A stretch of 64,000 nucleotides of DNA from Verrucomicrobiota bacterium (GTDB taxonomy: Bacteria > Verrucomicrobiota > Verrucomicrobiia > Limisphaerales > Pedosphaeraceae), in assembly GCA_021325145.1 (NCBI GenBank), contig JAJPHR010000048.1, forward strand, positions 46,840-110,839, given 5' to 3'. Within the stretch, counting starts at the first letter, position 1; every line of letters starts with the position of its first letter. Made by a program: the position numbers and the translations under genes. This document shows, piece by piece, positions 18,193 to 26,677 of the stretch. Below the pieces are notes generated by a model. The model saw only the letters and a program-made list of their open reading frames with translations, was not told where the DNA came from and made no database searches.

Positions 18193-19158
18193 ATGAATCC
18201 AAGCACCGCTAGTCCATCGGCACCTGCCGGCCGGCCCCTGGCGTCGGAACCAGCCCAGGCAGCCGCGAAACCGCTCGCGCCCGCCCCTGCCCCGGCGGGC
18301 AGCGGCGTCCCGACTCAAACCGCTTTCGGATGCCCGCGAATGTTTCTGGAGAACCGTTTCGTTTACGTGGTCGTGTCCCCGCGAGCGCGCGGCCTTTCGG
18401 TGTGCGTAAACATGAACCCGAACAAGCAGTGCAACTTCGGCTGCATCTATTGCGAGGTGGACCGTTCCATTCCGAGCAGCGAGGCCCATCTGGATGTCGA
18501 GGTTGCCGCCGCCGAGTTGACCCGCACCCTGGCCTTCGTGCTGTCCGGCCAATTGCAGCAGCAACCCTTCTACTCCGCGTTTCCACCCGAACTGTTGACC
18601 CTGCGCCACGTCTCGCTCAGCGGCGATGGCGAGCCGACTCTTTGCCCCAACTTTTCCGAGGCGCTCGAATCTGTCATCCATGTTCGTGCCCGCGGGAGGT
18701 TTCCTTTCTTCAAGCTGGTGTTGACGACGAATGCCACCGGGCTTGACCTGCCTGAAGTCCAGCGCAGCCTGAAGTTTCTCACGAAGCAGGATGAAATTTG
18801 GGCAAAATTGGACGTGGGCACCGAGGCCCAATTTCAGACGCTGAACGCGCCCGAAGCTGGGATTACCCTGGAAAAAGTGTTGTCCAATATTCTCCTCGTC
18901 GGCCGCCAGCGGCCCATCGTCATCCAGAGCCTGTTCCCAATCGTCGCCGGGCTCGAACCGCAAGCGATCGACATCGAGCAGTATGCCATGCGGCTCAAGG
19001 AGCTCAAAGCCGCCGGCGCCCAGATTTCCCTCGTGCAGATTTACTCCGCCACCCGTCCCGTCGTGAGCCGGCAATGTTCCCACCTGCCGCTCAAGGCCCT
19101 CTCCCGCATCGCCCAAATCGTCCGCCTGGAAACCGGATTGCGGGTCGAGGTGTATTAA
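18193..19158 (+). CDS. Radical SAM protein (COG0731-like)
   Basis: A 321-residue radical SAM enzyme. The 4Fe-4S motif is Cys80-x3-Cys84-x2-Cys87 in KQCNFGCIYCEVD, and the SAM-binding region includes SLSGDGEPTLCPNF. This pattern matches the COG0731 group, distantly related to tRNA-modifying TYW1. The actual substrate is unknown. The first 40 residues are Pro/Ala-rich and probably disordered. The ATG at 18193 is preceded by GAGAGGA at good spacing; two upstream in-frame starts are less likely. A short gap leads to the cNMP-binding gene on the same strand. Confidence 0.85.
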   Translation: MNPSTASPSAPAGRPLASEPAQAAAKPLAPAPAPAGSGVPTQTAFGCPRMFLENRFVYVVVSPRARGLSVCVNMNPNKQCNFGCIYCEVDRSIPSSEAHLDVEVAAAELTRTLAFVLSGQLQQQPFYSAFPPELLTLRHVSLSGDGEPTLCPNFSEALESVIHVRARGRFPFFKLVLTTNATGLDLPEVQRSLKFLTKQDEIWAKLDVGTEAQFQTLNAPEAGITLEKVLSNILLVGRQRPIVIQSLFPIVAGLEPQAIDIEQYAMRLKELKAAGAQISLVQIYSATRPVVSRQCSHLPLKALSRIAQIVRLETGLRVEVY

Positions 19159-19294
19159 CCGGTGTCCGCCTGGCAATGCCTGTAATCCCCTCCCCACTGG
19201 CTTTGCGTTTTTGCCGGCCGGAAAGCCAAAAAATGTTGCATCCCCGCCAATTTCGGTGAGGCGTACCAGCCACGCGGTGGAAGAGTTGTACTGT

Positions 19295-19816
19295 ATGAAT
19301 GCTAAAAACCAATTTGTCTCAGCGCCCGAACTGGTGCGGCCTAAAGTCCAGAAAGGGTCCGTCGAAGCCATTCTCGCGACTCATCCATTTTTGCAAGGTT
19401 TAAGCCCGCATCAAAAACGCATTCTCTCGGATTGCGCCATGCTCTCCAGCTTTGCGCCCGGAGAATTAATCTTTCGCGAAGGTGATCCGGCCAACCGCTT
19501 CTACCTTATCCACAAGGGCAAAGTAGCCCTCGAGTCTTACGTCCGTGAACGCGGCACCGTGCTCATTCAGAACATCGGCAGTGGTGACCTGCTCGGATGG
19601 TCGTGGCTGTTTCCGCCCTATTACTGGCATTTCGACGCCCGCGCGGTCGAACCCGTCGAAGCCGTGTTCTTTTATGGGACGCCTTTGCGCGACGAATGCG
19701 AAGCCGACCACGACTTCGGCTACGAACTGCTCAAGCGCATGACCGAGGTCGTCATCAAACGCCTCCAGGGAACCCGGCGCCAATTGCTGGATTCCTATGG
19801 ACTACATCCGTCATAA
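19295..19816 (+). CDS. Cyclic nucleotide-binding domain protein without HTH
   Basis: A 173-residue protein of the Crp/Fnr cNMP-binding fold. The beta-roll is evident from HPFLQGLSPHQKRIL through FAPGELIFREGDPANRFYLI and GKVALESYV to the C-helix. The phosphate-binding cassette is degenerate, with GSGDLLGWSWLFPPYYWHFDARA in place of the canonical GELAL...RAA. The protein stops after the C-helix, so it lacks a DNA-binding domain and may act as a sensor or partner rather than a transcription factor. The ATG at 19295 follows GGAAGAG. Similar short cNMP proteins often lie beside redox enzymes; here a multihaem cytochrome follows. Confidence 0.85.
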   Translation: MNAKNQFVSAPELVRPKVQKGSVEAILATHPFLQGLSPHQKRILSDCAMLSSFAPGELIFREGDPANRFYLIHKGKVALESYVRERGTVLIQNIGSGDLLGWSWLFPPYYWHFDARAVEPVEAVFFYGTPLRDECEADHDFGYELLKRMTEVVIKRLQGTRRQLLDSYGLHPS

Positions 19817-20167
19817 TTCATCCGGGCAGGGCGGTAATCCCCTGCCCGCCATCGGCGCACCTGGAGCGGCACACCTTATCGGGATGGGCTCTTAAGTTAA
19901 CGCCATGGTTCCGTTTCCGTTTTAAGCACCACAAGTGAAGCGCGGTGAAAGGCATGAACCGCGCTCCTTCGTGGCTTTAGGTGTGCGCAGAGGGAGGGAA
20001 GAGAGCCGCACCGAATCTACCTGCCTCCATTGCACGCACCTGCCGCCAGCCAAAAAATGGTGTGGCTTCAACAACCGATGGGAAGCGCGGAAGCGCCGGA
20101 AGGGTTAGAGATTTCCTGGCAGTCAAAGTCTGCCTGGCAATGAACCAACGGCCCTGAAAACCAAGAT
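19817..20167. other. Intergenic region with a partial REP-like copy
   Basis: No convincing gene. The segment 19821-19892 is a diverged REP-like copy, recognisable by GGGCAGGGCGG, CCCCTGCCCGCC, ATCGGCGCAC and TTATCGGGATGGGCTC. The rest, up to the cytochrome start, shows no strong promoter or hairpin that I can support. Confidence 0.5.
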
Positions 20168-21655
20168 ATGAGCACCGAAACTTCCGCTGCAAGCACCGCG
20201 CCGGCGGGTGATCCAAAGCCGCACTTGCTGAAAAATTGGCTGAGTCTGTGCGGGCTGGTCGTCCTCACCGGCAGCATCTTCTCCGCGTGCCTGCTTTTTA
20301 CGCTGGATGCGATGGCACACTTCGCCAACCCGTATCTGGGGATCCTAACTTACCTCGTCGCGCCTGGATTCGCGGTCATTGGCCTGGGCATGACCGTTGT
20401 TGGTGTTTTGCTGCGACGCAGGAAGGTGAATAAGAATGCCTCGCGCATCCCGGTCGTGCATATCGATTTTACGCGCCCGCGGGATCGGCGGATGCTGACA
20501 TTTTTCATTTTGGGCGGCCTGGTGTTTCTGCTGCTTTCGGCTGTCGGGAGCTATCAAACGTATCATTATACGGAATCAGTCCAGTTTTGCGGGCAGGCCT
20601 GCCATACGGTCATGAAACCGGAGTTGGTCACCTACCAGCACGGCCCGCACGCACGAGTCGCCTGCACGGAATGCCACATCGGCAAAGGAGCGACCTGGTT
20701 CGTTCGTTCGAAACTTTCCGGCACCTATCAACTCTACGCGGTCACTTGCAACAAGTACCAACGCCCGGTTCCCACCCCGATAAAGAATCTGCGGCCGGCC
20801 CAGGAGACATGCGAAGAATGCCACTGGCCGAAGAAGTTCGTTGGAAATCTGGAGCGCACCTACAACTATTACATGGGCGATGAGACGAATTCGCCGTTCA
20901 CGATCAGCCTGCTGATGAAGGTCGGCGGCGGCGACCCGACGCATGGCCCGGTGGGGGGCATTCACTGGCACATGAATGTGGGCAAACGAATCGAATACAT
21001 GGCCGCCGATGACACCCGTCAGAAAATCCCCTGGATTCGCGTGGTGGATTCGCAAGGGGTGGTCACGGAATACCGGAGCAAAGGGTTTACCAATGCGGTC
21101 AATCCAACAGCGATCCGCAACATGGATTGCATGGATTGCCACAATCGCCCCGCGCACAAGTATCAGTCGCCGGAGGATGCGGTGAACCTCGCGATGAGCC
21201 TGGGCCACATCGATTGCAGCCTGCCCTGGATCAAGACCAACGCGGTGTATTCCCTCACCAAGGATTACAAAGGAGAGACGGAGGCAATGGAAGGCATCGC
21301 GACGTACTTGGCGAACAAGTACCCGAACGAACCGCGCATTCGGGCGGCCATCGACAGCGTGCAACAAATCTATAAGGACAATTTCTTCCCGGAGATGCGG
21401 GCGAGTTGGAAAAATTATCCGGACAACATCGGCCACAAAAATTGGCCGGGTTGCTTCCGCTGCCACGACGGCAATCACATTGCTTCGGACGGCAAGGCCA
21501 CGATCAAAGCCAACGATTGCAACGCCTGCCACGTGATCCTGGCGCAGGGCGTCGGCGCTGAGCTTGCGAAAATGACGCCTGCGGGCCAGACGTTCAAGCA
21601 TTTGGGCGGGGATTACGACTCAAACTGCACGGATTGTCATACGGGAGGTCCGTAG
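20168..21655 (+). CDS. Membrane-anchored multihaem cytochrome c (NapC/NirT-like)
   Basis: A 495-residue multihaem cytochrome. Two membrane helices in the first 150 residues (about 20-45 and 55-78) and a third at about 115-135 anchor it. Seven haem sites follow: CGQACH (CX3CH), then CTECH, CEECH, CMDCH, CFRCH, CNACH and CTDCH. The first site with following TVMKPE and the second with HIGKGA resemble NapC/NirT quinol-oxidising cytochromes; the C-terminal half adds further haems. It probably carries electrons from quinol to a periplasmic acceptor, which is not identified. It stands alone on its strand after a 350-base gap. Confidence 0.9.
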   Translation: MSTETSAASTAPAGDPKPHLLKNWLSLCGLVVLTGSIFSACLLFTLDAMAHFANPYLGILTYLVAPGFAVIGLGMTVVGVLLRRRKVNKNASRIPVVHIDFTRPRDRRMLTFFILGGLVFLLLSAVGSYQTYHYTESVQFCGQACHTVMKPELVTYQHGPHARVACTECHIGKGATWFVRSKLSGTYQLYAVTCNKYQRPVPTPIKNLRPAQETCEECHWPKKFVGNLERTYNYYMGDETNSPFTISLLMKVGGGDPTHGPVGGIHWHMNVGKRIEYMAADDTRQKIPWIRVVDSQGVVTEYRSKGFTNAVNPTAIRNMDCMDCHNRPAHKYQSPEDAVNLAMSLGHIDCSLPWIKTNAVYSLTKDYKGETEAMEGIATYLANKYPNEPRIRAAIDSVQQIYKDNFFPEMRASWKNYPDNIGHKNWPGCFRCHDGNHIASDGKATIKANDCNACHVILAQGVGAELAKMTPAGQTFKHLGGDYDSNCTDCHTGGP

Positions 21656-21802
21656 GAGTCATGGAGTTGCCGCGTCCCCACGCACACGTTCGCAAGCAGC
21701 TCCAAGTTACGGCGAAAGAATGTGCCGCTGATTTGTTGCCACTGGCAATAAGGCGAGCCGCGAGCCGGCCGGCATTCGTGCGCACTCACTGAGAGACACC
21801 AA

Positions 21803-22750
21803 TCATGGTGGGACCATTCCGATCGTCCTCAGCCAGGTCTCCACGAGCTGAGGCCATTCCGTAATCGGGAGCTTCGTGCGTCGCAGCCCATAGGCATGTC
21901 CGCCCTGCGCATACAAATGCATCTCCACGGGGACCCCGGCGTTCTTCAGCGCAATGTAGTAAACCAGCGAGTTCTTCACCTCGTCCACCGGGTCATCCTC
22001 CGCTTGCAGCAAAAAGGTGGGCGGCGAGTTGCCGGTAACAGGAATGGTCGGATTCAACTCAAACTCTTTAGAAGTGTCCTCCAGCATGTGCCCTGGATAA
22101 ATGGATACCGCAAAATCCGGACGGCAGCTTTCTTTATCAGCCGCATCCACAGCCGGGTACAAACGCTTGTTAAAACGCGTGCTCATGGCTGCCACCAGAT
22201 GCCCGCCCGCGGAAAAGCCGATCACTCCAATCTTGTGTGGATCAAGACGCCATTCGGCGGCTTTAAAACGCACCAACCCCAACGTCCTCTGCGCATCTTC
22301 CAACGCCGTCAGCACCTTCGGAATGACGCGACAGTCACATTGGTCATCATGATGCGGCCCCGAACCCGGCACGCGATATTTCAACAGCACACCCGTGATC
22401 CCCCTGGACGTTAGCCAGTCACAGACTTCCGTGCCTTCGAGATCGATGGCCAGGACATTGTATCCTCCGCCAGGAAACACGATCATCGCAACGCCTGTAT
22501 TCGTTCCCTTTGGCGAATAGACCGTCATCGTGGGCTGCGAGACGTTATTTATCACAATCACCGGCCTGCCTGCTATCAACTCCGTTGAGGTCGTGGCCTT
22601 CTCCGGCCCCGGAACAGGCTGCGCATCCGGAACCGCCCCCGGCCATATTGGCACCTGAGTATGTCCCGATGATGGCTGCCAGACGTTCGTCTGCGCGCCC
22701 AGACGGCCACCCAGAAACACAACACCGAGAGCAAGGATCAAAGGCTTCAT
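21803..22750 (-). CDS. Secreted alpha/beta hydrolase (carbohydrate esterase/acetylesterase-like)
   Basis: A 315-residue exported esterase. The start at 22750 has AGGA at good spacing and gives a signal peptide ending GRLGAQ. The oxyanion element is PGGGY at about 93-97. The nucleophile is Ser180 in GFSAGGH, with Asp253 (EDDPVDE) and His285 (GGHAYG) completing the triad. The family is the HSL/BD-FAE-like set that often removes acetyl groups from plant polysaccharides. A longer in-frame reading upstream crosses into non-coding sequence and was not used. It is divergent from the ECF sigma gene, about 190 bases away. Confidence 0.88.
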   Translation of the reverse strand: MKPLILALGVVFLGGRLGAQTNVWQPSSGHTQVPIWPGAVPDAQPVPGPEKATTSTELIAGRPVIVINNVSQPTMTVYSPKGTNTGVAMIVFPGGGYNVLAIDLEGTEVCDWLTSRGITGVLLKYRVPGSGPHHDDQCDCRVIPKVLTALEDAQRTLGLVRFKAAEWRLDPHKIGVIGFSAGGHLVAAMSTRFNKRLYPAVDAADKESCRPDFAVSIYPGHMLEDTSKEFELNPTIPVTGNSPPTFLLQAEDDPVDEVKNSLVYYIALKNAGVPVEMHLYAQGGHAYGLRRTKLPITEWPQLVETWLRTIGMVPP

Positions 22751-22943
22751 CACCATCCTAACGGTGAGAGACCGGGCGTGTGCTGGCAAGCGCAAAACTT
22801 TTTTCCGAAGAAAAGGAGGATATTCGGGAAATTTAGTGGCTGGGTTTCGGCAGAAGGGAAAGGAGCTTTTAGAATGTTTCCTGAAAAAGCCACCCACCTT
22901 TTGAACTTTTTGACGGGATCTGGGAACATACTTGAGAACAACG

Positions 22944-23492
22944 ATGTCGGAACCGGCAACTATTTATGAGCAGACGCTCGTCGTGCGCAGCCAGATCGGC
23001 GACGAGGCGGCGTTCGAGGAATTGTTGCGGGCCTACGGGCCGCGATTGTTGCAGTTCACCCGCAAGATGATGCAAAGCGCGCCAGAGATTGTGGAAGATT
23101 TGAACCAGGACATCTGGTTGTCGATTTATCGCGGCCTGCCGGGATTGTTGGATGCGAGCAAATTTCGGCCTTGGGCATTTTGCATCGCGCGCAATCGTGT
23201 TTACAAAGAATTGCGCCGGCGCAAGCTGCTTGTCGAGCCGTTGGGCGAGAGCGGACACGACGCGATCCAGGCAACCGAAGACGCATCGACCGTGGACCGC
23301 GAGGGGTTGCAACGGGCGTTGAACGCGCTTTCACCCGGGCATCGCGAGGTCCTCGTGTTGCGGTTTGTTGAGGAAATGAATTACGAGGAGATTGCTCAAA
23401 TCACCGGCAGCACGCTGGGCACCGTACGCTCCCGCTTGCACTACGGAAAGCGGGCGCTGAAAACGGTTTTGGACAAGGAGAAATGTTTATGA
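22944..23492 (+). CDS. ECF-type RNA polymerase sigma factor
   Basis: A 182-residue sigma-70 family factor of the extracytoplasmic-function type. Region 2 covers about residues 20-90 (YGPRLLQFTRKMM, DLNQDIWLSIYRGL, WAFCIARNRVYKELRRRK). Region 4 covers about 120-175 (LSPGHREVLVLRFVEEMNYEEIAQITGS split by the linker). No extra domains are seen. The stop overlaps the next gene by ATGA, so the membrane protein that follows is the natural candidate for its regulator. A start at 22944 (ATG) was chosen. Confidence 0.94.
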   Translation: MSEPATIYEQTLVVRSQIGDEAAFEELLRAYGPRLLQFTRKMMQSAPEIVEDLNQDIWLSIYRGLPGLLDASKFRPWAFCIARNRVYKELRRRKLLVEPLGESGHDAIQATEDASTVDREGLQRALNALSPGHREVLVLRFVEEMNYEEIAQITGSTLGTVRSRLHYGKRALKTVLDKEKCL

Positions 23493-23980
23493 ACGAAAAG
23501 ACACCGATGACGAACGAACAAACGAACGCGCTCATTTTGAGCTCGATCAAAAAACAGCAACGGGGGCTGAAGCTCCTGACGGGCACTGCCCTGGGGTTGT
23601 GGCTCGTGTCCACTATGGGAATCGTTTTCCTCATTTGGGCTTATTTCTTCACGTATTTGCCGAAGGAAAGGGAAATTATTTATCGCTTGGACAAAGAGGC
23701 GAACGCGTCGAGCGCCAGCGCGTCTCCCTCCGGAGAATCGGAGAAGGCGCGCACGGGGCAGAAGCAAGCCATGTTCATCATGACCCGAGCCGTTGGTATC
23801 GGAATAGTTTCGACGGCTGCGTGCGTTGCGGTGCTGTCAGCAGGCATGTTTGCCACGATCATGCTCGTGATCTGGAATCGCCGTGTGACGTTGCGGCAGA
23901 TTAACGCAAACCTGACACAAATCTCCGCGCAACTAAAGGAGCTTCAGTCGCGCGAAAGCGAAAAAGCGGCCAGGCAATAG
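23489..23980 (+). CDS. Two-TM membrane protein coupled to the ECF sigma factor
   Basis: A 163-residue protein with helices at about 28-52 (LLTGTALGLWLVSTMGIVFL) and 100-125, flanking a charged, serine-rich extracellular loop. The C-terminus is a coiled-coil-like cytoplasmic segment (LRQINANLTQISAQLKELQ). It overlaps the sigma gene by ATGA, suggesting coupled synthesis. It carries no recognisable anti-sigma zinc motif (HxxxCxxC), so an anti-sigma role is inference from position only. The next gene begins with a similar helix and loop layout. Confidence 0.75.
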   Translation: MNEKTPMTNEQTNALILSSIKKQQRGLKLLTGTALGLWLVSTMGIVFLIWAYFFTYLPKEREIIYRLDKEANASSASASPSGESEKARTGQKQAMFIMTRAVGIGIVSTAACVAVLSAGMFATIMLVIWNRRVTLRQINANLTQISAQLKELQSRESEKAARQ

Positions 23981-23989
23981 GACGGACTG

Positions 23990-24736
23990 ATGCCGCCACT
24001 TCGCCACCGTTCACGCGGGCTACGGTTGTTGACGGCGGTTGCCATCAGTCTCTGGCTTGTCTCAATGGCTGGAAGCACGGTTGTGCTCTGCGTATTCCCC
24101 CGCTTCCTTCCAGCCGCGAGGGCGGCACGTGTCGAATCCGGGCGGAGCGAGGGCGATCCGGCACGCCGCGGGCCGACGAATGAGGAGTTGATCAACCGGG
24201 AAGGAGTGCTCATTTTCGCGGCCGGCCAAGCCATCTGGGTCATTGCCGCCCTGGGCGCTGTTTCATCCGTGGGAATGCTGGTGACGATCGTTCTTTCGGC
24301 TTTCGGTCACCGCGTGTTGTCACAGCAGTTACAGGAATTAAGGGCCGGCAATGGCTCAGGCCCGGCGGCAGTCACCGGCGACTTCATGGCGACACCAGAA
24401 AAGCGGACTGACAAAACGCGAGTCCTGCTACTGGCGAACTGTCCGGACCACGGGGTCAAAACCATGGTTCTCTGGGCGGCGCCGCAGGGGGCGTTCCCGC
24501 CGCTGTCAGGTGATGCCGGACAAACGGACGAGATTTACAAGCGTATTGGGAAAGCGCCCGGGCTTCTCCCGGTCGCCTTCCCTTCGGCGGATTGCCTGTC
24601 GCGGTGGAGCGCTCAGGCGCCCTTGTGCATCCAGGGCGGAAGTTGCTTGAGGAGGGCCGGAGCGTTCCCCAGCAGCACCAAAACGACCGCCGCGGTGAAA
24701 AGAATCACCATCCAAGCGAGAATGGCTCGAAAGTAA
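23990..24736 (+). CDS. Two-TM membrane protein, paralogue of the preceding gene, unusual C-terminus
   Basis: A 248-residue reading frame. Residues 1-125 match the previous protein in layout and in the first helix (RGLRLLTAVAISLWLVSMAG against RGLKLLTGTALGLWLVSTMG), including the second helix and a QQLQELRAG coil. After about residue 135 the sequence loses this character, and its last 40 residues are antisense to a plausible small gene on the other strand. The original stop may have been lost by a frameshift around 24390, or the tail may be real. No function is known. It probably belongs to the sigma-factor operon. Confidence 0.6.
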   Translation: MPPLRHRSRGLRLLTAVAISLWLVSMAGSTVVLCVFPRFLPAARAARVESGRSEGDPARRGPTNEELINREGVLIFAAGQAIWVIAALGAVSSVGMLVTIVLSAFGHRVLSQQLQELRAGNGSGPAAVTGDFMATPEKRTDKTRVLLLANCPDHGVKTMVLWAAPQGAFPPLSGDAGQTDEIYKRIGKAPGLLPVAFPSADCLSRWSAQAPLCIQGGSCLRRAGAFPSSTKTTAAVKRITIQARMARK

Positions 24737-24870
24737 TTCTTACGGGAATCGTTTTCGCCAGTGAATGCCCATACCAGAATCATAAGCTGCCCGATGATCG
24801 GTATGGCTGTCACGAACGTCATCAACATCCAAGTCTTAACAGATATATAGTTTCTTTCGGTGTCGCTCAT
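24613..24870 (-). CDS. Small two-TM membrane protein
   Basis: An 85-residue hydrophobic protein, MSDTERNYISVKTWM then helices at about 13-33 (MLMTFVTAIPIIGQLMILVWAF) and 45-68 (ILAWMVILFTAAVVLVLLG), ending basic. Two well-spaced helices joined by a charged loop (GENDSRKNYF) make it more protein-like than the overlapping plus-strand tail. Function unknown. Its 3' end overlaps the plus-strand gene by 124 bases, an unusual convergent overlap. Confidence 0.55.
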   Translation of the reverse strand: MSDTERNYISVKTWMLMTFVTAIPIIGQLMILVWAFTGENDSRKNYFRAILAWMVILFTAAVVLVLLGNAPALLKQLPPWMHKGA

Positions 24871-25381
24871 AAGCTGCTGCTATATCTACTTAGGCTCTGA
24901 TGTATCCATCAGCAATATTTGCGCCACATCCTCAGCAGCCATTATCGCACTGGCATTGGCTTTGATGTAGCGGGTGCTGCCGCATTTAGTTACGGAGAAT
25001 GCAGTGGTGGATGCTGATTTTGACCAATTTTTATGCGGTTTGCAGTCCGTGGTGTCTTGGGACAGGACAGCTTTGGACGCCTGACATGGGAACTGTCTAA
25101 TTCAGAGCGGAAGTGCCGGCCACGGGTCAGATTGGAATCACGCTACTATTCAGTGGAAGTTGTGCTGGCCGCCAAAGGTCTGCATTCGCCCTTCTTCTAT
25201 TAGTGTTTATTCGTGCCTATTCGTGGTTCAACTGCATCGTTCCCGCTAAGAACCTATCCCGGTAGGGCGGGCAGTCCTCTGCCCGCCGTCGGCGCGCACG
25301 GAGTGACGCGCCCTACCAAGATGGCGTTTAATTCGTATCCATTCGTGGTTGTCGACTGCATAGTCCCGCTAATAAGGGCTT
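24871..25381. other. Gene-free region with nested repeats
   Basis: No supportable gene in about 510 bases. It holds REP-like copy 2 at 25250-25326, bracketed by a 31-32 base imperfect direct repeat at 25219-25249 and 25341-25372 (ATTCGTGGTT, CTGCAT, TCCCGCTAA). Decamer pairs built on ATTCGTG are at 25209-25228 and 25331-25350. The left part (24890-25200) shows nothing recognisable. Confidence 0.6.
25250..25326. repeat. REP-like intergenic element, copy 2
   Basis: Nearly identical to the copy at 1529-1609: AACCTATCCCGGTAGG, then GGGCAG-TCCT-CTGCCC, then GGCGCGCACGGAGTGACGCGCC and CCTACCAAGATGG. The left and central parts match almost base for base; the right terminus has diverged. Two intergenic copies so similar across 24 kb suggest recent dispersal. 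Confidence 0.75.
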
Positions 25382-26677
25382 CTACATTCCCATATCGCCA
25401 TTAGAATTCGGCATGTCCTGCGGAATAATCGCCAGGAACAGCGCAACTACAATGGTTCCCACCACCACGCCCAGAAAGACAATCAACACCGGCTCCAGCA
25501 AGGAAGTCATTGCGGCGACGGAATTATCCACCTCTTCGTCGTAATTGTCGGCCACCCGGTTCAACATTTCGGGCAAAGCCCCCGTTTGTTCACCCACGTC
25601 CACCATGCCCGCGACCATCACCGGGAAGATGCCTGAGTTGCGCAACGGCCCGACGATGCTCTCGCCTTGTTTTACGTTGTCGTGCACCTCGCCGACGAGC
25701 CGTCCCATGATGACGTTGCCCGTGGCTTCCCTGACAATATTGAGCGCCTGCAAGATCGGCACGCCGCTCGTAATCAGGGTGCCGAGTGTCCGGGTGAACC
25801 GGCTGATCGCCAGCTTGCGAAAGAGCGGCCCGAACACGGGCGCCTTCAGTTTGGACAGGTCGAAAGCCCGCCTGCCCCACTGGGTCCGGCCGATGGCGGC
25901 CAGGAGAAAATACCCGGTCACGGCCAGGCCCGCGCCGAGCAGGAAATGGCTCCGGATCGCGTCACTGATATTGAGCACGAATTGGGTGAAAGCGGGCAAA
26001 GAACGGCCCCCATAGAGACCCGCGAAGACTTCCTTGAACCTGGGTATGATGAAAACGGTCATCAACGTCATCACGCCGGCGGCGACGGTCAGGACCGCCG
26101 CGGGATAGAACATCGCGGCCCTGATTTTGCCTTTGATCTTCTGCGTCCTTTCCATGAAATCCGCGAGGCGTTGCAGACAGGTTTCGAGCATGCCGCCGAG
26201 TTCACCGGCTTTGATCATGTTGAGGTAAAGGCGGTCGAAGACCTTTGGATATTGGCCCAGCGCTTCGCTGAACGTGCCGCCGCCCTCGATCGCAAGGCTG
26301 AGGCCCGCAATGACCTTTTTAAGAGGCAGATGGGTTTCCTGTTCGTGCAACAGGCGCAGGCTGCGCAGCAAAGGCATGCCCGCTTCGAGCAGCGTGGCGA
26401 GTTGCCGCGTGAAAACCGTGAGGCGCTTGGGCTTAATCCGGCCCTTGAACCCGGCGGCGGGAGGATGAGTGATGGCTTTGGATTTGACGCCCAACCGGGC
26501 GAGGTGCCGGTCGGCGCGTTGCGCGACGCTCAGCGGCTCAGCCGCCGGCGAGATTTTGGTGGGAAAGAATCCCATCTCCTTGATTCGTTGCAGTGCCTCG
26601 GCCTGGGTGGCAACGCGCAGGGTGCCTTTGGTTTCCTTGCCTTGCGAATCCACCGCGGAAAACGCATAAATGCTCAT
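25382..26677 (-). CDS. Type II secretion / type IV pilus inner-membrane protein, GspF/PilC family
   Basis: A 431-residue platform protein of the GspF/PilC family. The N-terminal domain (residues 1-48, IYAFSAVDSQGKETKGTL, ALQRIKEMGFFPTKI) is followed by two repeats of the T2SSF domain. Each has a cytoplasmic four-helix bundle and membrane helices: LAALLEAGMPLLRSL and LGTLITSGVPILQALN start the two copies. The last helix lies near LLEPVLIVFLGVVVGTIVVALFL. It works with a GspE/PilB ATPase, not in this window. A good ribosome site (AAGGAG, seven bases upstream) fits the start. Divergent from the TPR-like gene that shares its N-terminal fold. Confidence 0.95.
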   Translation of the reverse strand: MSIYAFSAVDSQGKETKGTLRVATQAEALQRIKEMGFFPTKISPAAEPLSVAQRADRHLARLGVKSKAITHPPAAGFKGRIKPKRLTVFTRQLATLLEAGMPLLRSLRLLHEQETHLPLKKVIAGLSLAIEGGGTFSEALGQYPKVFDRLYLNMIKAGELGGMLETCLQRLADFMERTQKIKGKIRAAMFYPAAVLTVAAGVMTLMTVFIIPRFKEVFAGLYGGRSLPAFTQFVLNISDAIRSHFLLGAGLAVTGYFLLAAIGRTQWGRRAFDLSKLKAPVFGPLFRKLAISRFTRTLGTLITSGVPILQALNIVREATGNVIMGRLVGEVHDNVKQGESIVGPLRNSGIFPVMVAGMVDVGEQTGALPEMLNRVADNYDEEVDNSVAAMTSLLEPVLIVFLGVVVGTIVVALFLAIIPQDMPNSNGDMGM

